This document shows positions 1 through 7,969 of a stretch of DNA of 64,000 nucleotides, in pieces. Source of the DNA: Streptomyces sp. NBC_01317 (GTDB lineage: Bacteria > Actinomycetota > Actinomycetes > Streptomycetales > Streptomycetaceae); NCBI RefSeq assembly GCF_035961655.1, contig NZ_CP108393.1:1178001-1242000 (forward strand). Direction: 5' to 3'. Under the pieces are notes generated by a model that saw only the letters and a list, made by a program, of their open reading frames with translations, did not search any database and had not been told where the DNA came from. The position numbers and the translations under genes are program-made. Numbering within the stretch: position 1 is the first letter of the stretch; every line of letters starts with the position of its first letter.

Positions 1-110
1 AGCGCCGCCGTGGCACTGCCCCGGCCGCCGCCACCGGCGTTGACCCGGTAGACGATGTGCACGTCGTCGGCGATGACGGTGGGGGTGCGCCCCTTTTCGA
101 TGTCAGCCAC
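1..110 (-). CDS. ABC transporter ATP-binding subunit, N-terminal fragment (TagH-like exporter)
   Basis: Only the first 36 or so codons lie in the window; the gene runs off the left edge. The GTG start at 110 overlaps the stop of the permease gene by 8 bases, so the two are translationally coupled. The visible residues (VADIEKGRTPTVIADDVHIV, then a Gly-rich stretch) match the opening beta strand of polysaccharide or teichoic-acid exporter ATPases, but the Walker A motif is not included. The ATPase assignment therefore rests mainly on the adjoining ABC-2 permease, which needs such a partner. It would power export of the polymer made by the operon upstream. Confidence 0.75.
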   Translation of the reverse strand, partial: MADIEKGRTPTVIADDVHIVYRVNAGGGGRGSATAA

Positions 111-1032
111 GGCCGTACCGCTCCTCAGCTTTCCAGAAGTACACGAAGCCCCCGGCGCCCAGGACCACGGCCCAGAGCAGACCGACCATCCAGACGTGCG
201 CGGGCAGATTCTCCGAGCCGTAGCCGTCGATCAGCGCGAACCTGACCAGATCCATGTAGATCGCGGCCGGGTTGTACTGGAGGACGTCCCCGATCCAGGC
301 GGGCTTGTCCCTGAGCATCACGGGAATGGAGAACATCACACCCGACGCGTACATCCACGTACGCATCACGAACGGCATCAGCTGGGCGAGGTCCGGGGTC
401 TTGCTGCCCAGCCTCGCCATGATCAGCGCGAGGCCGGTGTTGAACACGAACTGGAGCGCCAGCGCGGGCAGGATCAGCAGCCAGCTCAGCGACGGATAGC
501 TGCCGAACGCCACCGCCACGACCACCAGCACGATCATGGAGTACATCAGCTGCTGGAGCTGCTGGAGCGCGAAGGAGACCGGCAGCGCGGCCCGGGGGAA
601 GTGCAGGGCCCTGACCAGCCCCAGATTGCCCGAGATGGCACGGACCCCGGCCATCACCGAACTCTGGGTGAAGGTGAAGACGAACACCCCGGTCACCAGG
701 AACGGGATGAAGACCTCCGACGGGATGCCCCGGCTGCTCTGGAGGATCAGGCCGAAGATCAGGTAGTAGACGGCCGCGTTGAGCAGCGGCGTCGCCACCT
801 GCCAGAGCTGGCCGAGCTTGGCCTGGCTGTACTGGGCCGTGAGCTTCGCGCTGGAGAAGGCCAGGACGAAGTGCCGGCGACCCCACAACTGCCGTACGTA
901 GTCGGCCAGTCCGGGGCGCGCCCCGCTCACCGCCAGACCGTACTTGGCGGCGACCTCCGCCGGGGAGAGACGGTCGTCGGGAGACGGCGGGGCGCTCATC
1001 GCGATCGCACCGTCATGGGTTGTCTCACTCAC
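103..1032 (-). CDS. ABC-2 type polysaccharide/teichoic acid export permease (TagG-like)
   Basis: The protein has 309 residues. A hydrophilic cytoplasmic N-terminus of about 70 residues is followed by roughly six membrane segments (near 84-98, 108-125, 163-178, 182-208, 218-240, 279-300). This is the layout of TagG/RfbA-type permeases that flip undecaprenyl-linked glycopolymers outward. The sequence around RRHFVLAFSSAKLTAQYSQ and KLGQLWQVATPLLNA is typical of the family. The GTG at 1032 is taken as start; an in-frame ATG at 999 is possible, and neither has a good Shine-Dalgarno. It overlaps the ATPase gene downstream. A 119-base gap separates it from the glycosyltransferase upstream, which may hold its own promoter. 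Confidence 0.9.
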   Translation of the reverse strand: MSETTHDGAIAMSAPPSPDDRLSPAEVAAKYGLAVSGARPGLADYVRQLWGRRHFVLAFSSAKLTAQYSQAKLGQLWQVATPLLNAAVYYLIFGLILQSSRGIPSEVFIPFLVTGVFVFTFTQSSVMAGVRAISGNLGLVRALHFPRAALPVSFALQQLQQLMYSMIVLVVVAVAFGSYPSLSWLLILPALALQFVFNTGLALIMARLGSKTPDLAQLMPFVMRTWMYASGVMFSIPVMLRDKPAWIGDVLQYNPAAIYMDLVRFALIDGYGSENLPAHVWMVGLLWAVVLGAGGFVYFWKAEERYGRG

Positions 1033-1127
1033 AAGTTGAAACTTTCGTGTTCAAGATGCGCAGACGATCGGGCACCGGCACGGACGGCCAGGCCGCGGGG
1101 ACAGGACATGAGATGTTCTCAGACCCC

Positions 1128-1152
1128 AGATGCTCTCAGAGTCCGAGCATCT
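1128..1152 (-). terminator. small hairpin at the 3' end of the GT2 gene
   Basis: AGATGCTC and GAGCATCT form a perfect 8-bp stem with a 9-base loop directly at the stop codon of the minus-strand glycosyltransferase gene. It could be a weak terminator or a processing site that makes the exporter genes downstream less dependent on readthrough. No T-tract follows. Confidence 0.35.
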
Positions 1153-2033
1153 CAGACGACCGGTGGACGGCCCAGCCTGGTGAGTCGCCAGACCGTACGC
1201 CATTTCATCGGCCTCCGTGGTCCGCACGGGGTGGACCAGCCTTCCCTGAAGCCGCCCCACCACGCCTTGAGAGCCGGTTTCGACGGCCGCCTGAGCAGGG
1301 TCAGCAGCAGCCAGACCCCCAGATAGACCGGTACGACCGGGGCGGGGAGGTTGCGGCGGGCCAGCCAGACCCGGTTGCGGGCCACCATGCGGTGGTAGAC
1401 CGCGTGCCGGGACGGCGGCATCGTCGGATGGTGCAGCACCAGGTCCGCGCGGTAGTCGATCATCCAGCCGGCGTCCAGGGCACGCCAGGCGAGATCGGTC
1501 TCCTCGTGCGCGTAGAAGAAGTCGTCCGGCAGCGGGCCGACCTCCGCGAGGACCTTCGTCCGTACGGCGTTGGCGCCGCCGAGGAAGGTCGTCACCCGGG
1601 ACGACCGCAGCGGGTCGGACGCGCGCAGGCGCGGGACGTGCCGACGCTGCGTCAGTCCGGTCTCCGGGTCGGCGATCCGGAAGCTGACGATGCCGAGGAC
1701 GGGATCGGCCGCGAAGGCCTCCCGTACCAGCTGGGCCGTGTCCGTGAGGGGCAGCGAACCGTCGTCGTCCAGGAAGAGCAGCGCGTCGACCTCCGAGCCG
1801 GCCGCGCCGAAGGCCTCGATGCCGACGTTGCGGCCGCCCGGGATGCCCAGGTTCTCGGGCAGCTCGACCGTCCGTACCCCGTCGGGAACGGGCCCCACCG
1901 GGGCGCCGTTCCCGACCACGACGACATCGACCGGATCGCCCTCCTGACGGGCGACCGAGTCGAGGAGCGCACGCAGTTCGCCGGGGCGCTCACCCATCGT
2001 GATGATCACCGCGCCGAGCCGCATGTCGCTCAC
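1152..2033 (-). CDS. GT2-family glycosyltransferase
   Basis: The product has 293 residues. The start is GTG at 2033, chosen because it makes the usual 4-base GTGA overlap with the upstream gene's stop. The GT-A fold is visible as a nucleotide-binding N-terminus (AVIITMGERP, residues 8-17), NLGIPGGRNVG near 61-71, the metal-binding triplet in FLDDDG (Asp 89-91) and the acceptor-side EETDLAWRALDAGW motif. A short hydrophobic segment near the C-terminus (VPVYLGVWLLLTLL) suggests membrane association. The rhamnosyl/galactofuranosyl-transferase-like NLGIPGGRN motif fits addition of a sugar to a lipid-linked polymer. The donor and acceptor sugars cannot be read from the sequence. Confidence 0.9.
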   Translation of the reverse strand: MSDMRLGAVIITMGERPGELRALLDSVARQEGDPVDVVVVGNGAPVGPVPDGVRTVELPENLGIPGGRNVGIEAFGAAGSEVDALLFLDDDGSLPLTDTAQLVREAFAADPVLGIVSFRIADPETGLTQRRHVPRLRASDPLRSSRVTTFLGGANAVRTKVLAEVGPLPDDFFYAHEETDLAWRALDAGWMIDYRADLVLHHPTMPPSRHAVYHRMVARNRVWLARRNLPAPVVPVYLGVWLLLTLLRRPSKPALKAWWGGFREGWSTPCGPRRPMKWRTVWRLTRLGRPPVV

Positions 2034-2815
2034 TTCAGCCTGCTGGACGCCAGGATGGAGACCAGGTGGAGCAGGGTCTGGACGAGGGCGATGCCGGCGA
2101 GGACCGCGATGCCGAGGCGGGTGAAGAAGAGATCGCCCCGCGCCTGGTCGATGATCGCGACGACCAGGATGAAGAGGCTCGCCTCGATCCCGCCGACGAG
2201 CCGGTGGAACTTGAGCATGGCCGCCGCGCGGCGCGCCACCGCCAGACCGGACGAACGGGGCACGGACGCCTCGTCCTTGACCGCCGGCAGGCCGCTGCGC
2301 TGGCGGGCCACGTCCACCAGGTCCGTCTCGGCCTTGACGAGGATCGCGCCGAGCGCGGCGAGGGTGCCGAGGAAGGCCCACAGCCAGTTGGTGGACGCGC
2401 CGTTGTCGTGGAAGACGTCCGCGCCGCGCACCCCGAAGCCGACCAGCAGGGCCGCCTCGCACAGGTAGTGGCCCACCCGGTCGAGGTAGACGCCGGTGAT
2501 CGAGGTCTGCTTGCGCCAGCGGGCCACCTCTCCGTCGACGCAGTCGAGGAGCAGGTAGACCTGGAAGAGGACCACCGCGAGGATCGCGCCGGTGAGCCCG
2601 GGCACGAGCAGTGTGGCGCCGCCTATGACACCCACGACCACCATGAGGTACGTGAGCTGGTTGGGCGACACACGGGTGTTCACCAGGTACGGGTCGATGT
2701 GCAGCGAGATCTCCCGCATGTACATGCGCCCGGCCCAGTGTTCCCCGCTGCGCCGGTCCTTCACTCCGTCGGGGTGGACGACGGGACGGAGTTCAGCTAC
2801 TGATGGTCTTGGCAT
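2030..2815 (-). CDS. CDP-alcohol phosphatidyltransferase family protein with altered active-site motif
   Basis: This is a membrane enzyme of 261 residues; the ATG at 2815 overlaps the upstream gene by 23 bases. Family members transfer a phospho-group from a CDP-alcohol to an acceptor alcohol, with the motif D-x2-DG-x2-AR-x8-G-x3-D-x3-D. Here the motif reads DCVDGEVAR, then G-V-Y-L-D-R-V-G-H, so the fourth aspartate, normally the catalytic base, is histidine (codon CAC). Several hydrophobic segments follow, and a basic soluble region lies after the catalytic segment. The neighbouring nucleotidyltransferase and dehydrogenase could supply the CDP-activated alditol. The His substitution may mean a different substrate, a modified mechanism or an inactive partner subunit of the second CDP-alcohol enzyme in this operon. 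Confidence 0.88.
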   Translation of the reverse strand: MPRPSVAELRPVVHPDGVKDRRSGEHWAGRMYMREISLHIDPYLVNTRVSPNQLTYLMVVVGVIGGATLLVPGLTGAILAVVLFQVYLLLDCVDGEVARWRKQTSITGVYLDRVGHYLCEAALLVGFGVRGADVFHDNGASTNWLWAFLGTLAALGAILVKAETDLVDVARQRSGLPAVKDEASVPRSSGLAVARRAAAMLKFHRLVGGIEASLFILVVAIIDQARGDLFFTRLGIAVLAGIALVQTLLHLVSILASSRLK

Positions 2816-3854
2816 AGTCGGCGTACGCGTCCCTGATCTGATCGGTGGACAGGTCGAGGTGTTCGAGGATCGTGAAGCGGCCGGGGCGGGTCTGCGGCGC
2901 GTAGGCCACGGCCCGTACGAACTCGTCGACGGTGAAGCCGATCTGCTCGGGCAGGACGGGCAGTCCGTGCCGGTGCAGGACCTCGACGAGCAGCCGCGAC
3001 TCCTCGTGGGCACCGCGCAGGTGCATGGCGAACGCGGCGCCGAGGCCGACCTGTTCGCCGTGGAGCGCGGAGCGCTTGGGGTGGAGCAGGTCGAAGGCGT
3101 GGCTGATCTCGTGGCAGGCGCCGGACGAGGGGCGGGTGTCCCCGCTGATCGACATGGCGATGCCGGTGAGGACCAGCGCCTCGGCGAGGACCGTCAGGAA
3201 CTCGTCGTCGCCGACGCCGCCGGGATGGCGCAGCACCGCCTCGCCCGCCGTGCGCGCCATGGCGGCGGCCAGGCCGTCGACGGGTTCGCCGTTGGTCCGG
3301 TGCGACAGCTCCCAGTCGGCGATGGCCGAGATGTTGGAGACGGCGTCGCCGATGCCGGAGCGGACGAAGCGTACGGGCGCGTCCCGGATGACGTCGAGGT
3401 CGATGACCACGGCGATCGGGGTCGGCACGCCGTAGGAGCCGCGGCCGTTGTCGTTGTCGAGGGTGGCGACGGGTGAACAGATGCCGTCGTGCGCCAGGTT
3501 GGTGGCGACCGCCACCATCGGCAGGCCGAGGCGGGCCGCCGCGTACTTCGTCACGTCGATGATCTTGCCGCCGCCGAGGCCGACGACGGCGTCGTACCGC
3601 TTGCCCTTGATCCCGTCGGCGAGCCGGACGGCGGAGTCGATGGTGCCGTCGGCGACGGCGAACCAGTCGGCGTCGGGCAGGACCGGCGCCAGCTTGTCGC
3701 GCAGCGCCGCCCCCGACCCGCCGCTGATGGCGAACGCGAGCCGTCCCGAGCTGGAGATGCGCTGGTCGGCGAGGAGCCCGGCCAGGTCGTCCATCGCGCC
3801 GCGGCGGATGTCGACGGAGACCGGGGAGGGGATCAGCCGGGTCAGTACTGGCAC
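2793..3854 (-). CDS. iron-containing alcohol dehydrogenase family, glycerol-1-phosphate dehydrogenase-like (EgsA/AraM type)
   Basis: The product has 353 residues and starts with GTG at 3854, overlapping the upstream nucleotidyltransferase gene by 13 bases. The NAD(P)-binding GGGKIID motif is at about 94-100. Likely metal ligands are Asp170 (SGIGD), His248 (ACHEISH) and His265 (ALHGEQ), the arrangement of sn-glycerol-1-phosphate and 2-deoxy-scyllo-inosose-type enzymes. Family knowledge suggests reduction of a keto-phosphate such as dihydroxyacetone phosphate to an alditol phosphate. Placed between a nucleotidyltransferase and two CDP-alcohol transferases, it probably makes the alditol phosphate that is then CDP-activated. 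The exact substrate is inferred. Confidence 0.85.
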   Translation of the reverse strand: MPVLTRLIPSPVSVDIRRGAMDDLAGLLADQRISSSGRLAFAISGGSGAALRDKLAPVLPDADWFAVADGTIDSAVRLADGIKGKRYDAVVGLGGGKIIDVTKYAAARLGLPMVAVATNLAHDGICSPVATLDNDNGRGSYGVPTPIAVVIDLDVIRDAPVRFVRSGIGDAVSNISAIADWELSHRTNGEPVDGLAAAMARTAGEAVLRHPGGVGDDEFLTVLAEALVLTGIAMSISGDTRPSSGACHEISHAFDLLHPKRSALHGEQVGLGAAFAMHLRGAHEESRLLVEVLHRHGLPVLPEQIGFTVDEFVRAVAYAPQTRPGRFTILEHLDLSTDQIRDAYADYAKTISS

Positions 3855-4591
3855 GCGATCTCACGGCCCTTCGCGAGGTCGGCGTGATTGTCGATCTCGA
3901 CCCAGGGGACGTCGCCGATGGGGGCCACGTCGAGCGTGAAGCCGCGGTCGACCAGTTCCTGGTAGCCGTCCTCGTAGTAGAGGTCGGGGTCGCGCTCGAA
4001 GGTGGTCCGCAGGGCGTCCGCGAGGTCGGCCGCGGCGTCGGCCTCGATCAGCGTGACGCCGATGTACTCACCGGTGGCGGTGGCCGGGTCCATCAGCTTG
4101 GTGATGCGGCGCACCCCCTTGGTGCCCTCCGTGATGACCTTCATCTCCTCGTCGGCGAGGTGCTTGACCGTGTCGAGGGCGAGGATGATCCGCCGGCCCT
4201 CGCCGCGCGCGGCGAGCAGGGTCTTCTCGACGGAGACGGGGTGGACGGTGTCGCCGTTGGCGAGGATCACGCCCTTCCCCAGGACGTCACGGGCGCACCA
4301 GAGCGAGTAGGCGTTGTTCCACTCCTCGGCCTTGTCGTTGTCGATGAGGGTGAGCCGGATGCCGTACGTCTCCTCCAGGGCGGCCTTGCGGGCGTACACG
4401 GCCTCCTTGCGGTAGCCGACGACGACGGCCGCCTCGGTCAGGCCGACCTCGGCGAAGTTGGCGAGGGTCAGGTCGAGGACCGTGAGGGTCCCCTCCCCTT
4501 CCGGGTCCACGGGCACGAGGGCCTTCGGGAGCGTGTCGGTGTAGGGGCGCAGACGCCGTCCGGCACCGGCGGCCAGTACGAGGCCGATCAT
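3842..4591 (-). CDS. sugar/alditol-phosphate nucleotidyltransferase (phosphocholine cytidylyltransferase-like)
   Basis: The enzyme has 249 residues. The Rossmann-like opening LVLAAGAGRRLRPYTDTLPK has the GxGxR nucleotide-binding loop and the lysine of the sugar-phosphate nucleotidyltransferase signature, and ILANGDTVH supplies the metal-binding Asp. Family members condense NTP with a phospho-sugar, phosphocholine or phospho-alditol. The ATG overlaps the preceding gene's stop in an ATGA junction. Operon neighbours (an alditol-phosphate dehydrogenase and two CDP-alcohol transferases) point to CTP use and a CDP-alditol product. The enzyme is cytoplasmic. Confidence 0.88.
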   Translation of the reverse strand: MIGLVLAAGAGRRLRPYTDTLPKALVPVDPEGEGTLTVLDLTLANFAEVGLTEAAVVVGYRKEAVYARKAALEETYGIRLTLIDNDKAEEWNNAYSLWCARDVLGKGVILANGDTVHPVSVEKTLLAARGEGRRIILALDTVKHLADEEMKVITEGTKGVRRITKLMDPATATGEYIGVTLIEADAAADLADALRTTFERDPDLYYEDGYQELVDRGFTLDVAPIGDVPWVEIDNHADLAKGREIACQY

Positions 4592-6486
4592 GCGGGTTCT
4601 CCTTCGTCATGTACGGCGGGGGCTCCCGCGGACACCCAGAAGCGGATGGACTCCAGGAGCACGACCAGCGCCACAACGGTCGCGAGCACCGTCAGGGCCA
4701 CGGGGAAGTCCGTGCCGCGCGTCCCGAGGACGGCGGCGAGGGCGGTGACCACCAGCGTGCGGCCCTCGTGTCCGCCTATGGTCCTGACCAGCCAGCGGGG
4801 CGGGGCGCCGGTGCCGCCGCGGATGCGGTACACCGTGTCGTAGTGATGGTAGGCGACGGCCGCCACCAGCCCGAAAGCCGCGGGCAACGCTCCGTTCACC
4901 TCGGAACGCGCGGCGAGGACGAGGACGGTGGAGTACTCGGCGGCCCGGAGCACCGGCGGGACGAGCCAGTCGAGCGCGCCGGTGAGGGGCTGGGTGACGG
5001 CGGCGCCGGCGAGTACGGCGTACAGCGCGGCGGCCAGGACCACCCAGGAGCTGCCGAACGGTTCGAAGCAGGCGGCGGCCACCAGCAGGGCGCCGCCGGC
5101 GAAGGCCACGAACGGGCGCAGGCCGAACGGCGGGTAGGCCTTGAGGCGGGCCAGCAGCCGGGAGACGGTCTCGGCCACCGGGCCGGAGTCGGCGAGGTCG
5201 GCGAGGGCCCGCGCGGCGCGTTCGGTGCGGACGGCCTTGCGGGTCACCGAGCGCAGTACGCGGCCGGCGCTGGTGTAGCAGGCGGCGAATCCGCAGCCGA
5301 TGAGGAGCGCGTAGAAGACGACACGCGGGGTGGTCAGGGCGGTCAGGACGGCGATCATCGCCCAGCGCTCGCCGATCGGGAGCACGATCATCCGGCGGAC
5401 CCAGACGGTCCAGCCGACGCTGTCGAGCTTGCTGGAGAGCGCGGCGGTGGGGGTCCCGACGACGGCCTTGCCGGTGGAGGTGGCGGCCGTCGCGTCGACA
5501 TTCGCCTCGTTGAAGGAGAAGTCCACCACGTGGCGGCAGGTCTGGAGGATCATCGCGCCGAGCGCGAGGGCCCATACGTCGTCGCCGTTCCTGGCGGCGC
5601 CGAGGGCGAGGCCCGCGTAGTAGGCGTACTCCTTGGCGCGGTCGAAGGTGGCGTCCAGCCAGGCGCCCATCGTGGAGTACTGGAGCGAGTAGCGGGCGAG
5701 CTGCCCGTCGGTGCAGTCCAGCACGAAGGAGAAGAGCAGCAGCACTCCGGCGGCGACGTAGCCGCCCCGGGTGCCGGTGGCCGCGCAGGCCGCCGCGATC
5801 AGCGCGGTGACCAGCGACGCGGTGGTGACCTGGTTGGGCGTCAGGCCCCGGCGGGCGCACCAGCGGGCGAGGTAGCGGGAGTAGGGGCTGACGCAGTACG
5901 TCGTGAAGAAGCCGTCGCGGGCCTTCACGGCGGAGCGCAGGCGTACGGCTTCGTCGTCGACGGCCGCGGTGGCTGCGGCGGCCTCCCGGTGGGAGGCGGT
6001 GTCGAGCGGGACGGCGGCGACCAGCGAGCCCAGTTCGGGGCGCTGCACGGGGGTGCCCTCGGCGTCGAGCGCCTCCGCGACCCGGTCGGCGAGGGAGGCG
6101 CCGTCCGCCAGGACGGCGGAGGAGAGCTGGGCGGTCCCGGCGGTCCCGGCCGTGTGGTCGGCGGCTGCCGGGGACAGCGCGGCGCTCCGCTCGACGGCGC
6201 CCGCGGCGCGTACCAGCGCGGTACGGGCCTCGGGCTGGGCGGTGAGCGCGCCGGTCACGGCGGCGAGCGGGAAGCGGGGGTCGGTCAGCGCGAGGCGCAA
6301 GGCGTGGAGATGGCCGACGAAGCGGGGGTCGACGAGGGCGACACGCTCGGCCGGCGGGACCTCGGCGATCAGGCTGACCGTCTCCGCCGTGCTGGTGGCG
6401 GTGCGTACGTCGAATCCCAGTGACCGCAGATCGTGCGCGAGCGACGATCCGGGTACCGGGAGACCGGTGAGGATGGCGGTCGACAG
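4588..6486 (-). CDS. large CDP-alcohol phosphatidyltransferase (DUF5941-type C-terminus), probable CTG start
   Basis: The product has 632 residues if translated from a CTG at 6486. Residues 1-210 are soluble. The catalytic motif near 250-280 is canonical (DCTDGQLAR, then G-A-W-L-D-A-T-F-D, with all four Asp). A long polytopic C-terminal half follows. The CTG is chosen because the frame upstream of the first conventional codon (TTG at 6300) stays open and protein-like for 62 codons (LSTAILTGLPVPGSS). The first stop lies three codons before the CTG, and an AAGGAG Shine-Dalgarno sits 9 bases upstream. No ATG, GTG or TTG is available in that extension. It is the first gene of the envelope operon and probably builds the phosphodiester backbone or lipid anchor. 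Confidence 0.85.
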   Translation of the reverse strand: MSTAILTGLPVPGSSLAHDLRSLGFDVRTATSTAETVSLIAEVPPAERVALVDPRFVGHLHALRLALTDPRFPLAAVTGALTAQPEARTALVRAAGAVERSAALSPAAADHTAGTAGTAQLSSAVLADGASLADRVAEALDAEGTPVQRPELGSLVAAVPLDTASHREAAAATAAVDDEAVRLRSAVKARDGFFTTYCVSPYSRYLARWCARRGLTPNQVTTASLVTALIAAACAATGTRGGYVAAGVLLLFSFVLDCTDGQLARYSLQYSTMGAWLDATFDRAKEYAYYAGLALGAARNGDDVWALALGAMILQTCRHVVDFSFNEANVDATAATSTGKAVVGTPTAALSSKLDSVGWTVWVRRMIVLPIGERWAMIAVLTALTTPRVVFYALLIGCGFAACYTSAGRVLRSVTRKAVRTERAARALADLADSGPVAETVSRLLARLKAYPPFGLRPFVAFAGGALLVAAACFEPFGSSWVVLAAALYAVLAGAAVTQPLTGALDWLVPPVLRAAEYSTVLVLAARSEVNGALPAAFGLVAAVAYHHYDTVYRIRGGTGAPPRWLVRTIGGHEGRTLVVTALAAVLGTRGTDFPVALTVLATVVALVVLLESIRFWVSAGAPAVHDEGEPA

Positions 6487-6533
6487 ACGAACTCACTCCT
6501 TGGCACTGATCAGGGTTGGGTGCGCGGCGACCA

Positions 6534-6555
6534 GGGCCTGTCCTGCGACAGGCCC
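6534..6555. promoter_or_regulatory. hairpin in the leader of the envelope operon
   Basis: GGGCCTGTC and GACAGGCCC form a perfect 9-bp stem with a 4-base loop, 48 bases upstream of the first gene of the minus-strand operon. It may be an operator or a leader hairpin. The rest of 6487-6797 (311 bases) separates divergent operons and has no protein-like reading frame. It also holds an imperfect direct repeat around 6730-6772. Confidence 0.4.
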
Positions 6556-6785
6556 GTGCCCCGGGATTCCGGGCGGCGACACGTCGGCAGAGGCTATCGG
6601 ATGAACGGAAGCCTGAGTTCACCGGGCGTTTACGCACAGGACGCCATGGTCTGAACGGGGTCCCGGGCGGAGATCATCATTGTCGATCACCGCGCCGCCC
6701 ACAAACCGCCGCCGGGCCGGGACCGCCGCCGTGCGGACCCCGGCCGCCTCCGCCGTACGGACCCCGGCGGCCGGGCGGCAGCCCT

Positions 6786-6791
6786 TAGGGT
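6786..6791 (+). promoter_or_regulatory. -10 element of a possibly leaderless galE promoter
   Basis: TAGGGT lies 6 bases before the ATG at 6798, the spacing of leaderless actinobacterial transcripts. The same bases (AGGGTGG) could instead act as a weak Shine-Dalgarno, so the call is tentative. Confidence 0.4.
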
Positions 6792-6797
6792 GGCGGC

Positions 6798-7781
6798 ATG
6801 ACGTGGCTGATCACAGGTGGGGCGGGCTATATCGGGGCGCACGTGGCACGGGCCATGAGCGGGGCGGGCGAGCGGGTGGTGGTGCTCGACGATCTGTCGA
6901 CGGGCGTCGCCGGGCGGCTGCCCGCGGAGATCCCGCTGGTACGGGGCTCGCTGCTGGACCGGGACGCGGTGGACCGGGTCCTGGCGGAGCACGAGGTCAC
7001 CGGTGTGGTGCATCTGGCGGCGAAGAAGCAGGTCGGTGAGTCCGTCGAGCAGCCGCTGCGCTACTACCGGGAGAACCTGCACGGGCTGACCGTCCTGCTG
7101 GACGCGGTGGTCGCGGCCGGGGTGGGGCGCTTCCTCTTCTCCTCGTCCGCCGCCGTGTACGGCGTACCGGATGTGGAGTTGATCACGGAGGGGACGCCGG
7201 CCGTCCCGATCAATCCGTACGGCGAGACGAAGCTCGCGGGCGAGTGGCTGGTGCGGGCGACCGGGAAGGCGCACGCGATCGCCACCGGCTGTCTGCGCTA
7301 CTTCAACGTGGCGGGCGCCGCGCGGCCCGAGCTGGCGGACACCGGGGTGTTCAACATCATCCCGATGTTCTTCGACCGGGTCAGCCGGGGGGAGGCGCCC
7401 CGTATCTTCGGCGACGACTACCCGACGCCGGACGGCACCGGCGTCCGGGACTACATCCATGTGGCGGATCTCGCCGACGCGCATCTCGCGGCGGCCCGGC
7501 GCCTGGCGGAGCGGCCGGGCGCGGGTGATCTGACCCTGAACATCGGACGCGGGGTGGGCGTCTCGGTCCGGGAACTCGCCGACCTGGTCGCGGAGGTCAC
7601 CGGTCACCGGACGCCGCCGGTGGTCGAGGCCCGGCGCCCGGGGGACGCGGCGAAGGCCGTGGCCTCGGTGGAGCTGATCGCGCGCGAGCTGGGCTGGACG
7701 GCCACCCGTGACGTACGGGACATGGTCGCGTCGGCGTGGGAGGGCTGGCAGGCGCAGCGCCGCCCCGCGCCGGTCGGATGA
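6798..7781 (+). CDS. galE: UDP-glucose 4-epimerase
   Basis: The product has 327 residues, an extended short-chain dehydrogenase. The NAD-binding GGAGYIGAH motif is at the N-terminus, DDLSTG follows the second strand, the SSSAAVYG serine region sits mid-protein, and the YGETK motif gives the catalytic Tyr and Lys. LRYFNVAGA is typical of GalE. It interconverts UDP-glucose and UDP-galactose for cell-surface glycans. It is divergent from the envelope operon, which fits a shared role in supplying activated sugars. Related epimerases (for GlcNAc or arabinose) cannot be excluded. Confidence 0.9.
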   Translation: MTWLITGGAGYIGAHVARAMSGAGERVVVLDDLSTGVAGRLPAEIPLVRGSLLDRDAVDRVLAEHEVTGVVHLAAKKQVGESVEQPLRYYRENLHGLTVLLDAVVAAGVGRFLFSSSAAVYGVPDVELITEGTPAVPINPYGETKLAGEWLVRATGKAHAIATGCLRYFNVAGAARPELADTGVFNIIPMFFDRVSRGEAPRIFGDDYPTPDGTGVRDYIHVADLADAHLAAARRLAERPGAGDLTLNIGRGVGVSVRELADLVAEVTGHRTPPVVEARRPGDAAKAVASVELIARELGWTATRDVRDMVASAWEGWQAQRRPAPVG

Positions 7782-7791
7782 TGTTGCCAGC

Positions 7792-7871
7792 GCTCTGACC
7801 TGCGGGCTTCCCGTCCTTCCAGGGGATCACCCCGGCGGACCGCCCCTTAGGCCGTTTTCGCAGGTCAGAGC
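7792..7871. repeat. 80-base element bounded by a perfect 13-bp inverted repeat
   Basis: GCTCTGACCTGCG at 7792-7804 and its exact complement at 7859-7871 enclose 54 bases that contain two smaller palindromes (GGGG-atca-CCCC and GGCGG-a-CCGCC). It sits just after the galE stop. It could be a structured terminator or a copy of a dispersed palindromic repeat. There is no obvious T-tract. Confidence 0.55.
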
Positions 7872-7969
7872 ATATGACAACGGTGTTCAGTCCCGTGTTG
7901 TCGGATACCCCCCGTCCGTAGTTCACTGACGTGGTCGGCACTTCACCGAGACGACCGGGAGGCGTCCCC

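Noticed and set aside
2066..2803. Long open frames on the plus strand opposite the phosphotransferase genes
   Set aside because: Arg/Glu/Asp-rich translation with no family motif; antisense shadow created by high G+C third positions.
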